Shown: positions 8,076 to 12,890 of the stretch, piece after piece
Layout: each line of letters begins with the position of its first letter
How positions within the stretch are numbered: position 1 is the first letter of the stretch
Origin: Desulfobulbus sp.
Lineage (GTDB): Bacteria; Desulfobacterota; Desulfobulbia; Desulfobulbales; Desulfobulbaceae
DNA: 12,890 nucleotides
Direction of reading: 5' to 3'
NCBI GenBank assembly: GCA_028684915.1
Contig: JAQUEZ010000170.1
Location: 1-12,890 of the forward strand
The notes under the pieces: model-generated
Database searches by the model: none
The model's input: only the letters and a program-made list of their open reading frames with translations
Told to the model about the DNA's origin: nothing
Program-made: the position numbers and the translations under genes

Positions 8076-9633
8076 ACCCCAACCCTCCCAGCTTCTGGCG
8101 TATCAATTGATCCAGTTTCGTACCTTTGGCCGTTTGCTCGCCTAGCGTTTCGGTTAGCTTTTGCATTTTTTCGACAAAGATTTCGTCATCGTCTTCAACG
8201 GCTTCAGCACCAACATAACGACCAGGCGTGAGGACATGACCATGTTCGGCGATCTCTGCTAGGGGGACGCTGCGGCAGTAGCCCGCGATGTCGGCGTATT
8301 CTTCGCCGGATGGGTATTCACCGCGCCAGGCGGCAACGGTGCCGGCGATTTTTGCGATGATTTCATCGGTGAACTCGCATTGCACGCGGCTAATCATGCT
8401 GCCGAGCTTGCGGGCGTCGATGAACAGGACTTCGCCTTGCCTTGCGCGCTTTTCTTTGACCAAGAACCATAGACAGGCAGGAATTTGGGTGTTGAAGAAG
8501 AGTTGACCAGGCAGTGCTATCATGACTTCGACTTTGTCGGCATCGACCATAGCGCGGCGAATATCGCCCTCACTGTTCTGGCTGGCCGACATGGAGCCGT
8601 TGGCAAGCACGATACCTGCCCTGCCCGTGGGTTTGAGGTGATGAAGCATGTGTTGCAGCCAGGCGTAGTTGGCGTTGCCTTGTGACGGTGTGCCATAGAC
8701 CCAGCGGGGATCGCCTTCTAGGCTGCCGTGCCACCAGTCGGAGATATTGAAAGGCGGATTGGCGAGCACAAAATCGGCGCGCAGATCTGGGTGCTGGTTG
8801 CGCACGAAGGTGTCGGCAGGTTCTTTGCCTAAATTGAAATCGATGCCACGAATGGCAAGGTTCATTGCCGCTAGTCGCCATGTAGTGGGGTTGGCTTCTT
8901 GACCGTAGATGGACACATCGCCAATCTTGCCGCCATGGGCTTCGATGAATTTTTCAGACTGCACAAACATACCGCCAGAGCCGCAGCAAGGGTCATAGAC
9001 CTGCCCATGATGGGGGGCGAGCACGGCAACCAGAGTTTTGACGATAGAGGCTGGCGTATAGAACTGCCCGCCGCGCTTGCCTTCTGCGCTGGCGAATTGA
9101 CCCAGGAAATATTCATAGACCTGGCCGAGTAGATCACGAGCGTGATTTTTGGCCGTATCGCCAGATTCACCAAAGCCGATTTGTGAAACGAGATCGACCA
9201 GTTCACCCAGCTTGCCGTCGGGCAGTTGCACGCGGGCATAGCGTTTATCGAGAATGCCCTTGAGCTTGGGATTTTCGGTTTCGATCAAGGATAGGGCATC
9301 ATCGATGCGCTTGCCGATGTCGGCCTGCTTAGCTTGGGCACGCAGGCTTTCCCAACGGGCCGTTTCTGGCACCCAGAACACGTTGACTTCTTTGTAATAG
9401 TCGCGGTCTTCAAGCTCTTCGGCCAGCAAGGCGGGCGTGGCGTCTGGCAGAAAGTAGTCGTCATCCGCATCGGCAAAGCGATGTGTCAGTTCATCACGGC
9501 GGGTCTGGAAGGTGTCGGAGATATATTTGACGAAAATGAGGCCGAGCACGATGTGCTTGTATTCGGCGGCGTCCATGTTGGCGCGCAGCTTGTCAGCCGT
9601 TGCCCAGAGTGTTTTTTTAATATCTTCAATCAT
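8065..9633 (-). CDS. hsdM: Type I restriction enzyme, N6-adenine methyltransferase (M) subunit
   Basis: HsdM transfers a methyl group from S-adenosylmethionine to adenine in the target chosen by HsdS, protecting self DNA, and forms the core of the restriction complex. The 522-residue protein opens MIEDIKKTLWATADKLR, the usual start of this family. It has the helical N-terminal domain, FYTP (191-194), the SAM-binding motif DPCCGSGG (214-221) and the catalytic motif IV NPPF (292-295). No strong Shine-Dalgarno precedes ATG 9633, but the family N-terminus makes this start secure. It is the first gene of hsdMSR. A plausible promoter lies at 9677-9704, overlapped by an inverted repeat. Confidence 0.96.
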   Translation of the reverse strand: MIEDIKKTLWATADKLRANMDAAEYKHIVLGLIFVKYISDTFQTRRDELTHRFADADDDYFLPDATPALLAEELEDRDYYKEVNVFWVPETARWESLRAQAKQADIGKRIDDALSLIETENPKLKGILDKRYARVQLPDGKLGELVDLVSQIGFGESGDTAKNHARDLLGQVYEYFLGQFASAEGKRGGQFYTPASIVKTLVAVLAPHHGQVYDPCCGSGGMFVQSEKFIEAHGGKIGDVSIYGQEANPTTWRLAAMNLAIRGIDFNLGKEPADTFVRNQHPDLRADFVLANPPFNISDWWHGSLEGDPRWVYGTPSQGNANYAWLQHMLHHLKPTGRAGIVLANGSMSASQNSEGDIRRAMVDADKVEVMIALPGQLFFNTQIPACLWFLVKEKRARQGEVLFIDARKLGSMISRVQCEFTDEIIAKIAGTVAAWRGEYPSGEEYADIAGYCRSVPLAEIAEHGHVLTPGRYVGAEAVEDDDEIFVEKMQKLTETLGEQTAKGTKLDQLIRQKLGGLGYEF

Positions 9634-9676
9634 GCGAAGGTCTAACTCTAACTGTTAAAGGGTTCTAACGATCCAG

Positions 9677-9704
9677 ATTAAACTCTAGAGCCGTTTTGCC
9701 TCAA
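9677..9704 (-). promoter_or_regulatory. Candidate hsdM promoter
   Basis: On the minus strand TTGAGG (9699-9704) is followed after 16 bases by TTTAAT (9677-9682), a fair sigma-70 match. Transcription would begin near 9670, giving a leader of about 37 bases before ATG 9633. This is a by-eye prediction. Confidence 0.45.
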
Positions 9705-9723
9705 TGGTTACGGCGAACCATTG
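9702..9723. promoter_or_regulatory. Inverted repeat overlapping the hsdM -35 box
   Basis: CAATGGTT (9702-9709) and AACCATTG (9716-9723) are perfect complements around six bases. The repeat covers the -35 box of the predicted hsdM promoter, as a repressor site would. Its segment GCGAACCAT (9713-9721) is identical to the left half of the palindrome in the toxin-antitoxin promoter. As RNA it could also form an 8-bp hairpin, but no U-tract follows. Confidence 0.55.
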
Positions 9724-9869
9724 GCTGCGATTATCAAGAAAACAAGTAATTGGTTGGGGAGAATACCACGCTCACTTGTTTTGAACAGGTAAAACCTTAT
9801 ATTCTATCGGTTTTCTAAACGGTTATGAGAGGGAAAGGAAAGATGGCGGAGTGGTGACGGAAAACATGC

Positions 9870-9901
9870 ACATAGCCATATATCCGGCTATATGGCTATG
9901 T
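9870..9901. promoter_or_regulatory. Palindromic operator-like site S2, upstream of hsdM
   Basis: A 32-base inverted repeat with a single mismatched pair. Read on the minus strand, its 28-bp core has the hexamers ATAGCC, ATAGCC, GGATAT, GGCTAT at 8-bp steps and differs from S1 by one base. It lies 237 bases upstream of the hsdM start and 47 bases past the antitoxin stop. Confidence 0.8.
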
Positions 9902-9947
9902 TTTGTGGTGTGGAGCTGTGATTCCAGCAAAAGCTCATTGCTGGATG

Positions 9948-10256
9948 TCACGCTTCCAGCTTTTGCGGTGATAGGCGGTAGCCCATGGCGTGAATGATGG
10001 CGTTGACGCTGGCAAACTCTGGGTTGCCGTCTTCAGAGAGGGCTTTCTGTATTCCCTTGCGGCTCAGGCCGGTTTCTTCGGCGATTTTGGTCACGCCTTT
10101 GACGCGGCTCAGGACGCGCAGCGACGAGAGCAAAGCCCCCGTGTCGCCGTCCTTGGCGTATTCCTCAAACATGAGGATGATATATTCATCCATCTCTTCC
10201 GGATGGTCGCGGAAGTAGGACTCTTCAACGTCGCTGAATGATCTATAGTTCTTCAT
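9948..10256 (-). CDS. HTH antitoxin of a RelE/HigB-type toxin-antitoxin pair
   Basis: This 102-residue protein is the antidote partner of the upstream toxin. It opens with an acidic segment (EESYFRDHPEEMDEYI) likely to contact the toxin. A helix-turn-helix follows at about residues 54-75 (GVTKIAEETGLSRKGIQKAL), then NPEFASVNAIIHAMGYRLS, a pattern typical of the HigA-like 'addiction module antidote' family. Such proteins neutralise the toxin and repress their own promoter by binding a palindrome. The start overlaps the toxin stop by 14 bases (10243-10256), so the two are translationally coupled, toxin first. GGGAG lies 10 bases upstream. An 18-bp palindrome in the toxin promoter is the likely operator. 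Confidence 0.88.
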   Translation of the reverse strand: MKNYRSFSDVEESYFRDHPEEMDEYIILMFEEYAKDGDTGALLSSLRVLSRVKGVTKIAEETGLSRKGIQKALSEDGNPEFASVNAIIHAMGYRLSPQKLEA

Positions 10257-10587
10257 GGGTCAAATACTCCCGCCAATAGGCTTTTGCCTGTTTGATGTCT
10301 TTCTTCTGGCTTCCCTTGTCGCCGCCGCAGAGCAAGACAACGATATTATCCACGTCTTCCCCGAAATAAACCCTATAGCCGGCACCAAAGAACATACGTA
10401 ATTCGCTGATCCCCTCCCCTACCGGCTCACAGTCGCCATAGTTCCCTTGCTCTAGGCGCGTGATCCGGATCAAGATACGCTTTCGCCCCATGCTGTCTTT
10501 CAGCCCATAGAGCCAATCGGTAAAAGGCTCGTTGCCCTCCTGATCTGCATAGACGATGACCCGTTTGGGTTTTGCCAGTCGTGCCAC
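10243..10587 (-). CDS. RelE/HigB-like toxin ('addiction module killer' family)
   Basis: The chosen GTG start at 10587, with AAGGAG eight bases upstream, gives 114 residues, normal for the family; the frame extends upstream but would cross the promoter. Family hallmarks are PFTDWLYGLKD (21-31), RKRILIRITRLEQGNYGD (35-52), VGEGISELRMFFGAGYRVYF (56-75), and LLCGGDKGSQKKDI (85-98) near the C-terminus. Relatives are ribosome-associated mRNA endonucleases that halt translation when the labile antitoxin is lost. The toxin-before-antitoxin order matches higBA-type loci. The role here is probably stabilisation of the element after division; a contribution to phage defence is possible. Confidence 0.88.
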   Translation of the reverse strand: MARLAKPKRVIVYADQEGNEPFTDWLYGLKDSMGRKRILIRITRLEQGNYGDCEPVGEGISELRMFFGAGYRVYFGEDVDNIVVLLCGGDKGSQKKDIKQAKAYWREYLTHEEL

Positions 10588-10603
10588 TTTTGTTTCTCCT
10601 TGT

Positions 10604-10632
10604 ATTATATCACTGCGAACCATGGTTCGCAA
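10604..10632 (-). promoter_or_regulatory. Promoter of the toxin-antitoxin operon
   Basis: On the minus strand TTGCGA (10627-10632), a 17-base spacer and a perfect TATAAT (10604-10609) form a strong sigma-70 promoter. Transcription would start near 10597, which falls on the Shine-Dalgarno (10596-10601). The transcript from this promoter would therefore have an almost absent leader. Confidence 0.75.
10614..10631. promoter_or_regulatory. Operator palindrome in the toxin-antitoxin promoter
   Basis: TGCGAACCATGGTTCGCA is a perfect 18-bp palindrome covering the -35 box and most of the spacer. It is well placed for autorepression by the downstream HTH antitoxin. Its half GCGAACCAT recurs upstream of hsdM at 9713-9721. 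Confidence 0.75.
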
Positions 10633-10943
10633 GGCCGCAAAGGGCGGATATATTTTCTTGGGCAGAGTAGCAGCTTTTCCCTCTCTTTTACAGGGAATAT
10701 CTTGGTTTTTCTGTGTGTTAGCCGTGGCAAGCAAGGTAGAGCTAAGGGACTTTGTCCCTCGCGCCTGCAAGGGTGAAGGCTAAAGCCCAGAGAGCGGGGT
10801 GTCCCCATGCTTCCTTGTCTGCGCCAAGTTGCAGCACGGGTGATCCCCCTCCCCGCCCCCTGCCCTTGCAGTTGCTACCCTAAGTCTCGACCGACGGCAG
10901 AGGTACAGCACGACGCTGAATCTCAGACCGAAAGGAAAAGAAA

Positions 10944-11309
10944 ATGACTACCCACACCCTGAACAAAGCCGACTTGATGCAATTTACCGGATCAGAATAT
11001 TGGTATCGTCACAGCTTGGTTCGTTCCGTTCTTTTTACAGATGGCGCAAAGTATGTTGCCGAGACAGGCGGAGCCTATTGGCTCTTGGATGAAATCGCCC
11101 TTGCGCAACGGTTCGAGAAAAAAGTGGCTGGCGAAGAGTTCCAATTGTGGAAGTTGGCCGTCAAGCAAGACCATACCGCGATCCTTGCGTGCGAAGATGG
11201 CAACGGGAGAAAAGTTCTTTCCAAGCGTATCCCCTTCACGGATTTTCCCCTTGAGGAAATCGCCTTCTATTTCATCAACAACACGATCTTGTTACCGAGT
11301 GAATATTGA
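10944..11309 (+). CDS. DUF6876 family protein
   Basis: The 121-residue protein matches, from memory of the family, the uncharacterised DUF6876 group often found on plasmids and integrative elements. Recognisable stretches are LNKADLMQFTGSEYWYRH, VLFTDGAKYVAETGGAYWLLDEIA, and the C-terminal FPLEEIAFYFINNTILLPSEY. It has no signal peptide, membrane segment or catalytic motif that I can see. AAAGGA lies seven bases before ATG 10944. A strong hairpin terminator follows the stop, so it is probably a single-gene transcript separate from parA. The function is unknown. Confidence 0.8.
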   Translation: MTTHTLNKADLMQFTGSEYWYRHSLVRSVLFTDGAKYVAETGGAYWLLDEIALAQRFEKKVAGEEFQLWKLAVKQDHTAILACEDGNGRKVLSKRIPFTDFPLEEIAFYFINNTILLPSEY

Positions 11310-11316
11310 CATCATA

Positions 11317-11352
11317 CCCCCGCCCAAGGCTCTTGCCTTGGGCGGGGATTTT
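11317..11352 (+). terminator. Rho-independent terminator after the DUF6876 gene
   Basis: A perfect 13-bp GC-rich stem (11318-11330 with 11335-11347, arm CCCCGCCCAAGGC) closes a TCTT loop and is followed by ATTTT. The T-tract is short but the stem is very stable. It starts eight bases after the stop codon. Confidence 0.85.
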
Positions 11353-11367
11353 GGCAAGGATTGAAAT

Positions 11368-11395
11368 ATAACCATATAGCCATATACATGGTCAT
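11368..11395. promoter_or_regulatory. Palindromic operator-like site S3, upstream of parA
   Basis: The most diverged of the five 28-bp sites: ATAACC, ATAGCC, then ATATAC and GGTCAT in the right half. It lies between the terminator and parA, with its centre 112 bases from the centre of S4. Confidence 0.65.
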
Positions 11396-11479
11396 ATTAC
11401 CCTCTTGATGTGTTTTTTCTTTGCAATATCGCTGCAAACCGGTAAATAACTTAAATGCAATCCTGCTATGGTTAAATAT

Positions 11480-11507
11480 ATAACCATATAGCCGTATATA
11501 TGGTTAT
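11480..11507. promoter_or_regulatory. Palindromic operator-like site S4, just upstream of parA
   Basis: A 28-bp near-palindrome with hexamers ATAACC, ATAGCC, GTATAT, GGTTAT. It ends 15 bases before the parA ATG, where bound protein would block transcription or the ribosome binding site. An extra half-site TATGGTTA lies at 11467-11474, and AT-rich -10-like sequence (TTAAATATAT) is immediately adjacent. Confidence 0.8.
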
Positions 11508-11522
11508 GAAAAGGTGTGACCG

Positions 11523-12143
11523 ATGAAGACCCTAGCCATTATCTCACAAAAAGGCGGAAGCGGTAAAACCACGCTTGCCGTTCACATGGCCGTGTGTGCG
11601 ATCCGCCAAGGGTTTCACACCGCCATCATCGATATTGACCCGCAGGGCAGTGCCTATGATTGGTATTTAAGCCGCGAGGAACAGAATGAGTTAAACGCGG
11701 TTCAGGCGCAAGTCGGCCAGCTCGCCGCTTTGCTCAAACAGGCCAAGGCCGGCGGGGCTGATGTTGTGATTATTGATACCGCCCCCCATTCCGACAGCGC
11801 GGCAGCCGTAGCCGCCCAGCTCGCCGATTTTATCCTGATGCCGTGCCGCCCTTCCCGTTTTGACCTCAAGGCTATTGGCTCCACTGCCGCGATTGCCCGC
11901 CTTGCCAAGACTCCTGCCGCTGCCGTTATCAATGCCGCCCCGCGTGGCAAGTTATCCGATGAAGCCAAGGAGGCTTTGCGGCAACAAGGGATCAATGTTC
12001 TCGATCCCGTCTTGCAGCAAAGAGCGGCCTATACCCACGCCGTCATCGACGGGCGCAGCGTGCATGAATACGAACCAGAAGGAAAAGCCGCAGAAGAGAT
12101 TGACGAGCTTTTTGCTTGTTTGAAGCTAACGATGAAGTTATAA
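11523..12143 (+). CDS. parA: Small ParA-family partition ATPase
   Basis: ParA proteins form ATP-dependent, nucleoid-bound gradients that move plasmid DNA to daughter cells. The 206-residue protein has the deviant Walker A motif KGGSGKTT (10-17) with its signature lysine K10, a DIDPQGSA motif (37-44), and a Walker B-like VVIIDTAPH (81-89). The short length and absence of an N-terminal HTH place it with type Ib (ParF-like) ATPases, which pair with small ribbon-helix-helix proteins, as found here. AAGG lies eight bases upstream of ATG 11523. Sites S4 and S5 flank the gene, S5 overlapping its stop codon. It is likely autoregulated by its partner. Confidence 0.93.
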   Translation: MKTLAIISQKGGSGKTTLAVHMAVCAIRQGFHTAIIDIDPQGSAYDWYLSREEQNELNAVQAQVGQLAALLKQAKAGGADVVIIDTAPHSDSAAAVAAQLADFILMPCRPSRFDLKAIGSTAAIARLAKTPAAAVINAAPRGKLSDEAKEALRQQGINVLDPVLQQRAAYTHAVIDGRSVHEYEPEGKAAEEIDELFACLKLTMKL

Positions 12144-12167
12144 CCATATAACCGGATATATGGTTAT
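12140..12167. promoter_or_regulatory. Palindromic operator-like site S5, between parA and the ribbon-helix-helix gene
   Basis: A 28-bp near-palindrome with hexamers ATAACC, ATAACC, GGATAT, GGTTAT. It begins on the parA stop codon and ends four bases before the AGGAG of the next gene. Here the two direct hexamers are both of the A type, whereas both are of the G type in S1 and S2, as expected if each is a repeated contact. Confidence 0.8.
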
Positions 12168-12184
12168 GATAGGAGAATGACACG

Positions 12185-12430
12185 ATGACCAAAGCAAAAC
12201 GCCAAAGCCTTGGATCAATGTTTGGTACGCCATCCGAAAAGGTAGAGGCCGCCACACAAGGCAAGCGGCCCGATAGGGTAGGGAAGAAGCAAACGATCTT
12301 TCACATGCCAGATGCAGCCAAGAAGCAACTGGCGATCCTCGCCATAGAGGCCGAGCAAACCCAACAGGCTCTTCTCTCTGAAGCCCTCAATGACCTGTTC
12401 AAGAAATACGGCAAACAACCGATAGCGTGA
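12185..12430 (+). CDS. Ribbon-helix-helix protein, probable ParA partner and regulator
   Basis: The 81-residue basic protein has a flexible N-terminus (1-34), a short beta-strand KQTIFHMP (35-42), and two helices (about 43-57 and 59-75, AEQTQQALLSEALNDLFKKYGK). This is the fold of CopG/ParG-type ribbon-helix-helix proteins. Such partners of type Ib ParA bind centromere and operator repeats through the paired strand while the N-terminal arm stimulates ParA. AGGAG lies nine bases upstream of ATG 12185, and the gene follows parA by 41 bases containing S5. I infer that it binds the S1-S5 family. I do not assign parB or parG because sequence identity to a named protein is not established. Confidence 0.82.
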   Translation: MTKAKRQSLGSMFGTPSEKVEAATQGKRPDRVGKKQTIFHMPDAAKKQLAILAIEAEQTQQALLSEALNDLFKKYGKQPIA

Positions 12431-12458
12431 ACCGTCGGGTGAGGTGGTTTAGCTGACT

Positions 12459-12814
12459 TTATTCGGGGTCTAAGCCCATTGGCGGAGGCTCACCTGTCGG
12501 AGATTCAGTTTCCTTTTCTCGATAGCCATCATCACAGTAAAAAACGTCGAGATCATTTTCAATCTCATCTTCATTGCCACAATCTCTACAATAGCGAAGC
12601 ATTCCAGCTGGAAACTCCCTGCATATCTGCGCACAATGGGTGTACATTTTTCCCATGCAGATAGGACAGGTTTCCCCTTTAACCTCAAAACCATCTTCGG
12701 TCAGTTCAATCCTGCCTGTTTTTGCCCCCTCAATAACCTTGAGTGCTCTTTCTTTTTCTTTTTGGGGTTGTAAGCCGGAACCCTCGGAATTTTTGAGGTC
12801 CGCTTACTCCTCAT
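12459..12814 (-). pseudogene. Zinc-ribbon protein gene, frameshifted or interrupted
   Basis: The frame ending at 12459 encodes a protein with cysteine pairs CPIC and YCRDC plus HC, QIC and YC, an acidic middle (NEDEIENDLDV) and a proline-rich tail: a zinc ribbon of unknown role. Its first in-frame ATG (12656) lies after the CPIC pair, so a product from there would lose part of the metal site. The frame is open upstream to a TAA at 12804-12806 but has no normal start codon. In the +1 frame an ATG at 12814 (MRSKRTSKIPRVPAYNP, then a lysine run) overlaps the upstream stop as ATGAGGAGTAA and ends at 12701. A -1 shift in the A-rich run at 12747-12763 would join the two into about 118 residues. This could be an indel, a decayed gene, or programmed frameshifting. 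Confidence 0.5.
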
Positions 12815-12890
12815 TTTTACGATAAAATTTGTATGTACCCTTGCCTGAAATTTTCACATCATACATGGCCAAGTCAGAAGTCCTTGTTAG
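12804..12890 (-). CDS. C-terminal fragment of an unidentified protein at the window edge
   Basis: Twenty-eight codons are open from the window edge to TAA at 12804-12806, ending KFYRKNEE. An internal ATG at 12866 would give only 20 residues, so this is more likely the tail of a gene starting beyond the window. The stop overlaps the ATG at 12814, an arrangement typical of coupled genes. I do not recognise it. The TAA is in frame with the downstream zinc-ribbon frame, so a nonsense mutation within one gene is an alternative. Confidence 0.4.
   Translation of the reverse strand, partial: LTRTSDLAMYDVKISGKGTYKFYRKNEE

Larger units (their letters stand above)
9634..9947. other. Intergenic region between hsdM and the antitoxin gene
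   Basis: These 314 bases hold no credible gene. They contain a candidate hsdM promoter (9677-9704), an inverted repeat over its -35 box (9702-9723) and palindromic site S2 (9870-9901). No clear terminator for the toxin-antitoxin operon was found, so transcripts might read through into hsdM. Confidence 0.7.
10588..10943. other. Intergenic region between toxin and DUF6876 gene, rich in small inverted repeats
   Basis: The 356 bases between these divergent genes hold the toxin-antitoxin promoter at their left end and no credible coding sequence. The middle has several inverted repeats: AGGGAC-TTT-GTCCCT (10745-10759), GGGG-TGT-CCCC (10796-10806), and distant 9-base arms CTGCAAGGG (10765-10773) and CCCTTGCAG (10863-10871). 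I see no good promoter for the rightward gene. Confidence 0.55.

Noticed and set aside
10374..10382. TATAGCCGG inside the toxin gene, resembling the core of the S sites
   Set aside because: It is a single half-motif in coding sequence with no inverted partner. Similar ATAGCC matches near 7267 and 12523 are equally isolated.
11318..11347. Perfect 13-bp inverted repeat considered as another operator
   Set aside because: It has a GC-rich stem, a four-base loop, a following T-tract and a position just after a stop codon, all of which fit a terminator. It shares nothing with the S-site motif.
12459..12656. A simple 65-residue zinc protein starting at 12656
   Set aside because: It would start after the CPIC pair that looks like half of the metal site, and coding-like sequence continues in frame upstream.

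Overview
The window looks like part of a plasmid or integrative element from a proteobacterium. This rests on protein style (FimB-like integrase, DUF6876, small ParA, type I restriction) and on recognisable family signatures, not on any search. It carries mobile-DNA remnants, a defence block, a toxin-antitoxin pair and a partition module.

Layout. At the left edge (1-392) is the right end of an IS21-family insertion sequence: the C-terminus of its IstB helper ATPase, then four tandem copies of its terminal repeat. The IS boundary at about 392 falls inside a FimB-type tyrosine recombinase, which has lost its N-terminus but keeps all catalytic residues. Convergent to it lies a large minus-strand gene (953-3466) for an SF2 helicase of DinG/XPD character with a PD-(D/E)XK-like nuclease domain at its C-terminus. 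Next, all on the minus strand, is a complete type I restriction-modification operon in the order hsdM-hsdS-hsdR (9633 down to 3581). Upstream of it is a RelE/HigB-like toxin with an HTH antitoxin (10587 down to 9948). On the plus strand follow a DUF6876 protein with a strong terminator, a small ParA ATPase and a ribbon-helix-helix protein (10944-12430). At the right edge a convergent minus-strand zinc-ribbon gene appears broken or frameshifted.

The most striking feature is a family of five 28-bp near-palindromes. One lies directly upstream of the helicase-nuclease gene, one upstream of the hsd operon, two upstream of parA, and one between parA and the ribbon-helix-helix gene. Each can be read as four ATARCC-type hexamers, two direct and two inverted, at 8-bp spacing. 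That layout suits a ribbon-helix-helix DNA-binding protein. The simplest reading is that the partition protein encoded here (or a relative) binds all five sites. The defence genes would then be wired into the element's maintenance regulon, or the sites would form a dispersed centromere. A second possible link is a half-site shared between the toxin-antitoxin operator and an inverted repeat over the predicted hsdM -35 box.

How the parts work together (inference): ParA, the ribbon-helix-helix protein and toxin-antitoxin keep the element in the cell. The type I system and helicase-nuclease would defend the host against foreign DNA, and their promoters may be tuned by the element's own maintenance proteins. 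No tRNA, rRNA or CRISPR array was seen.
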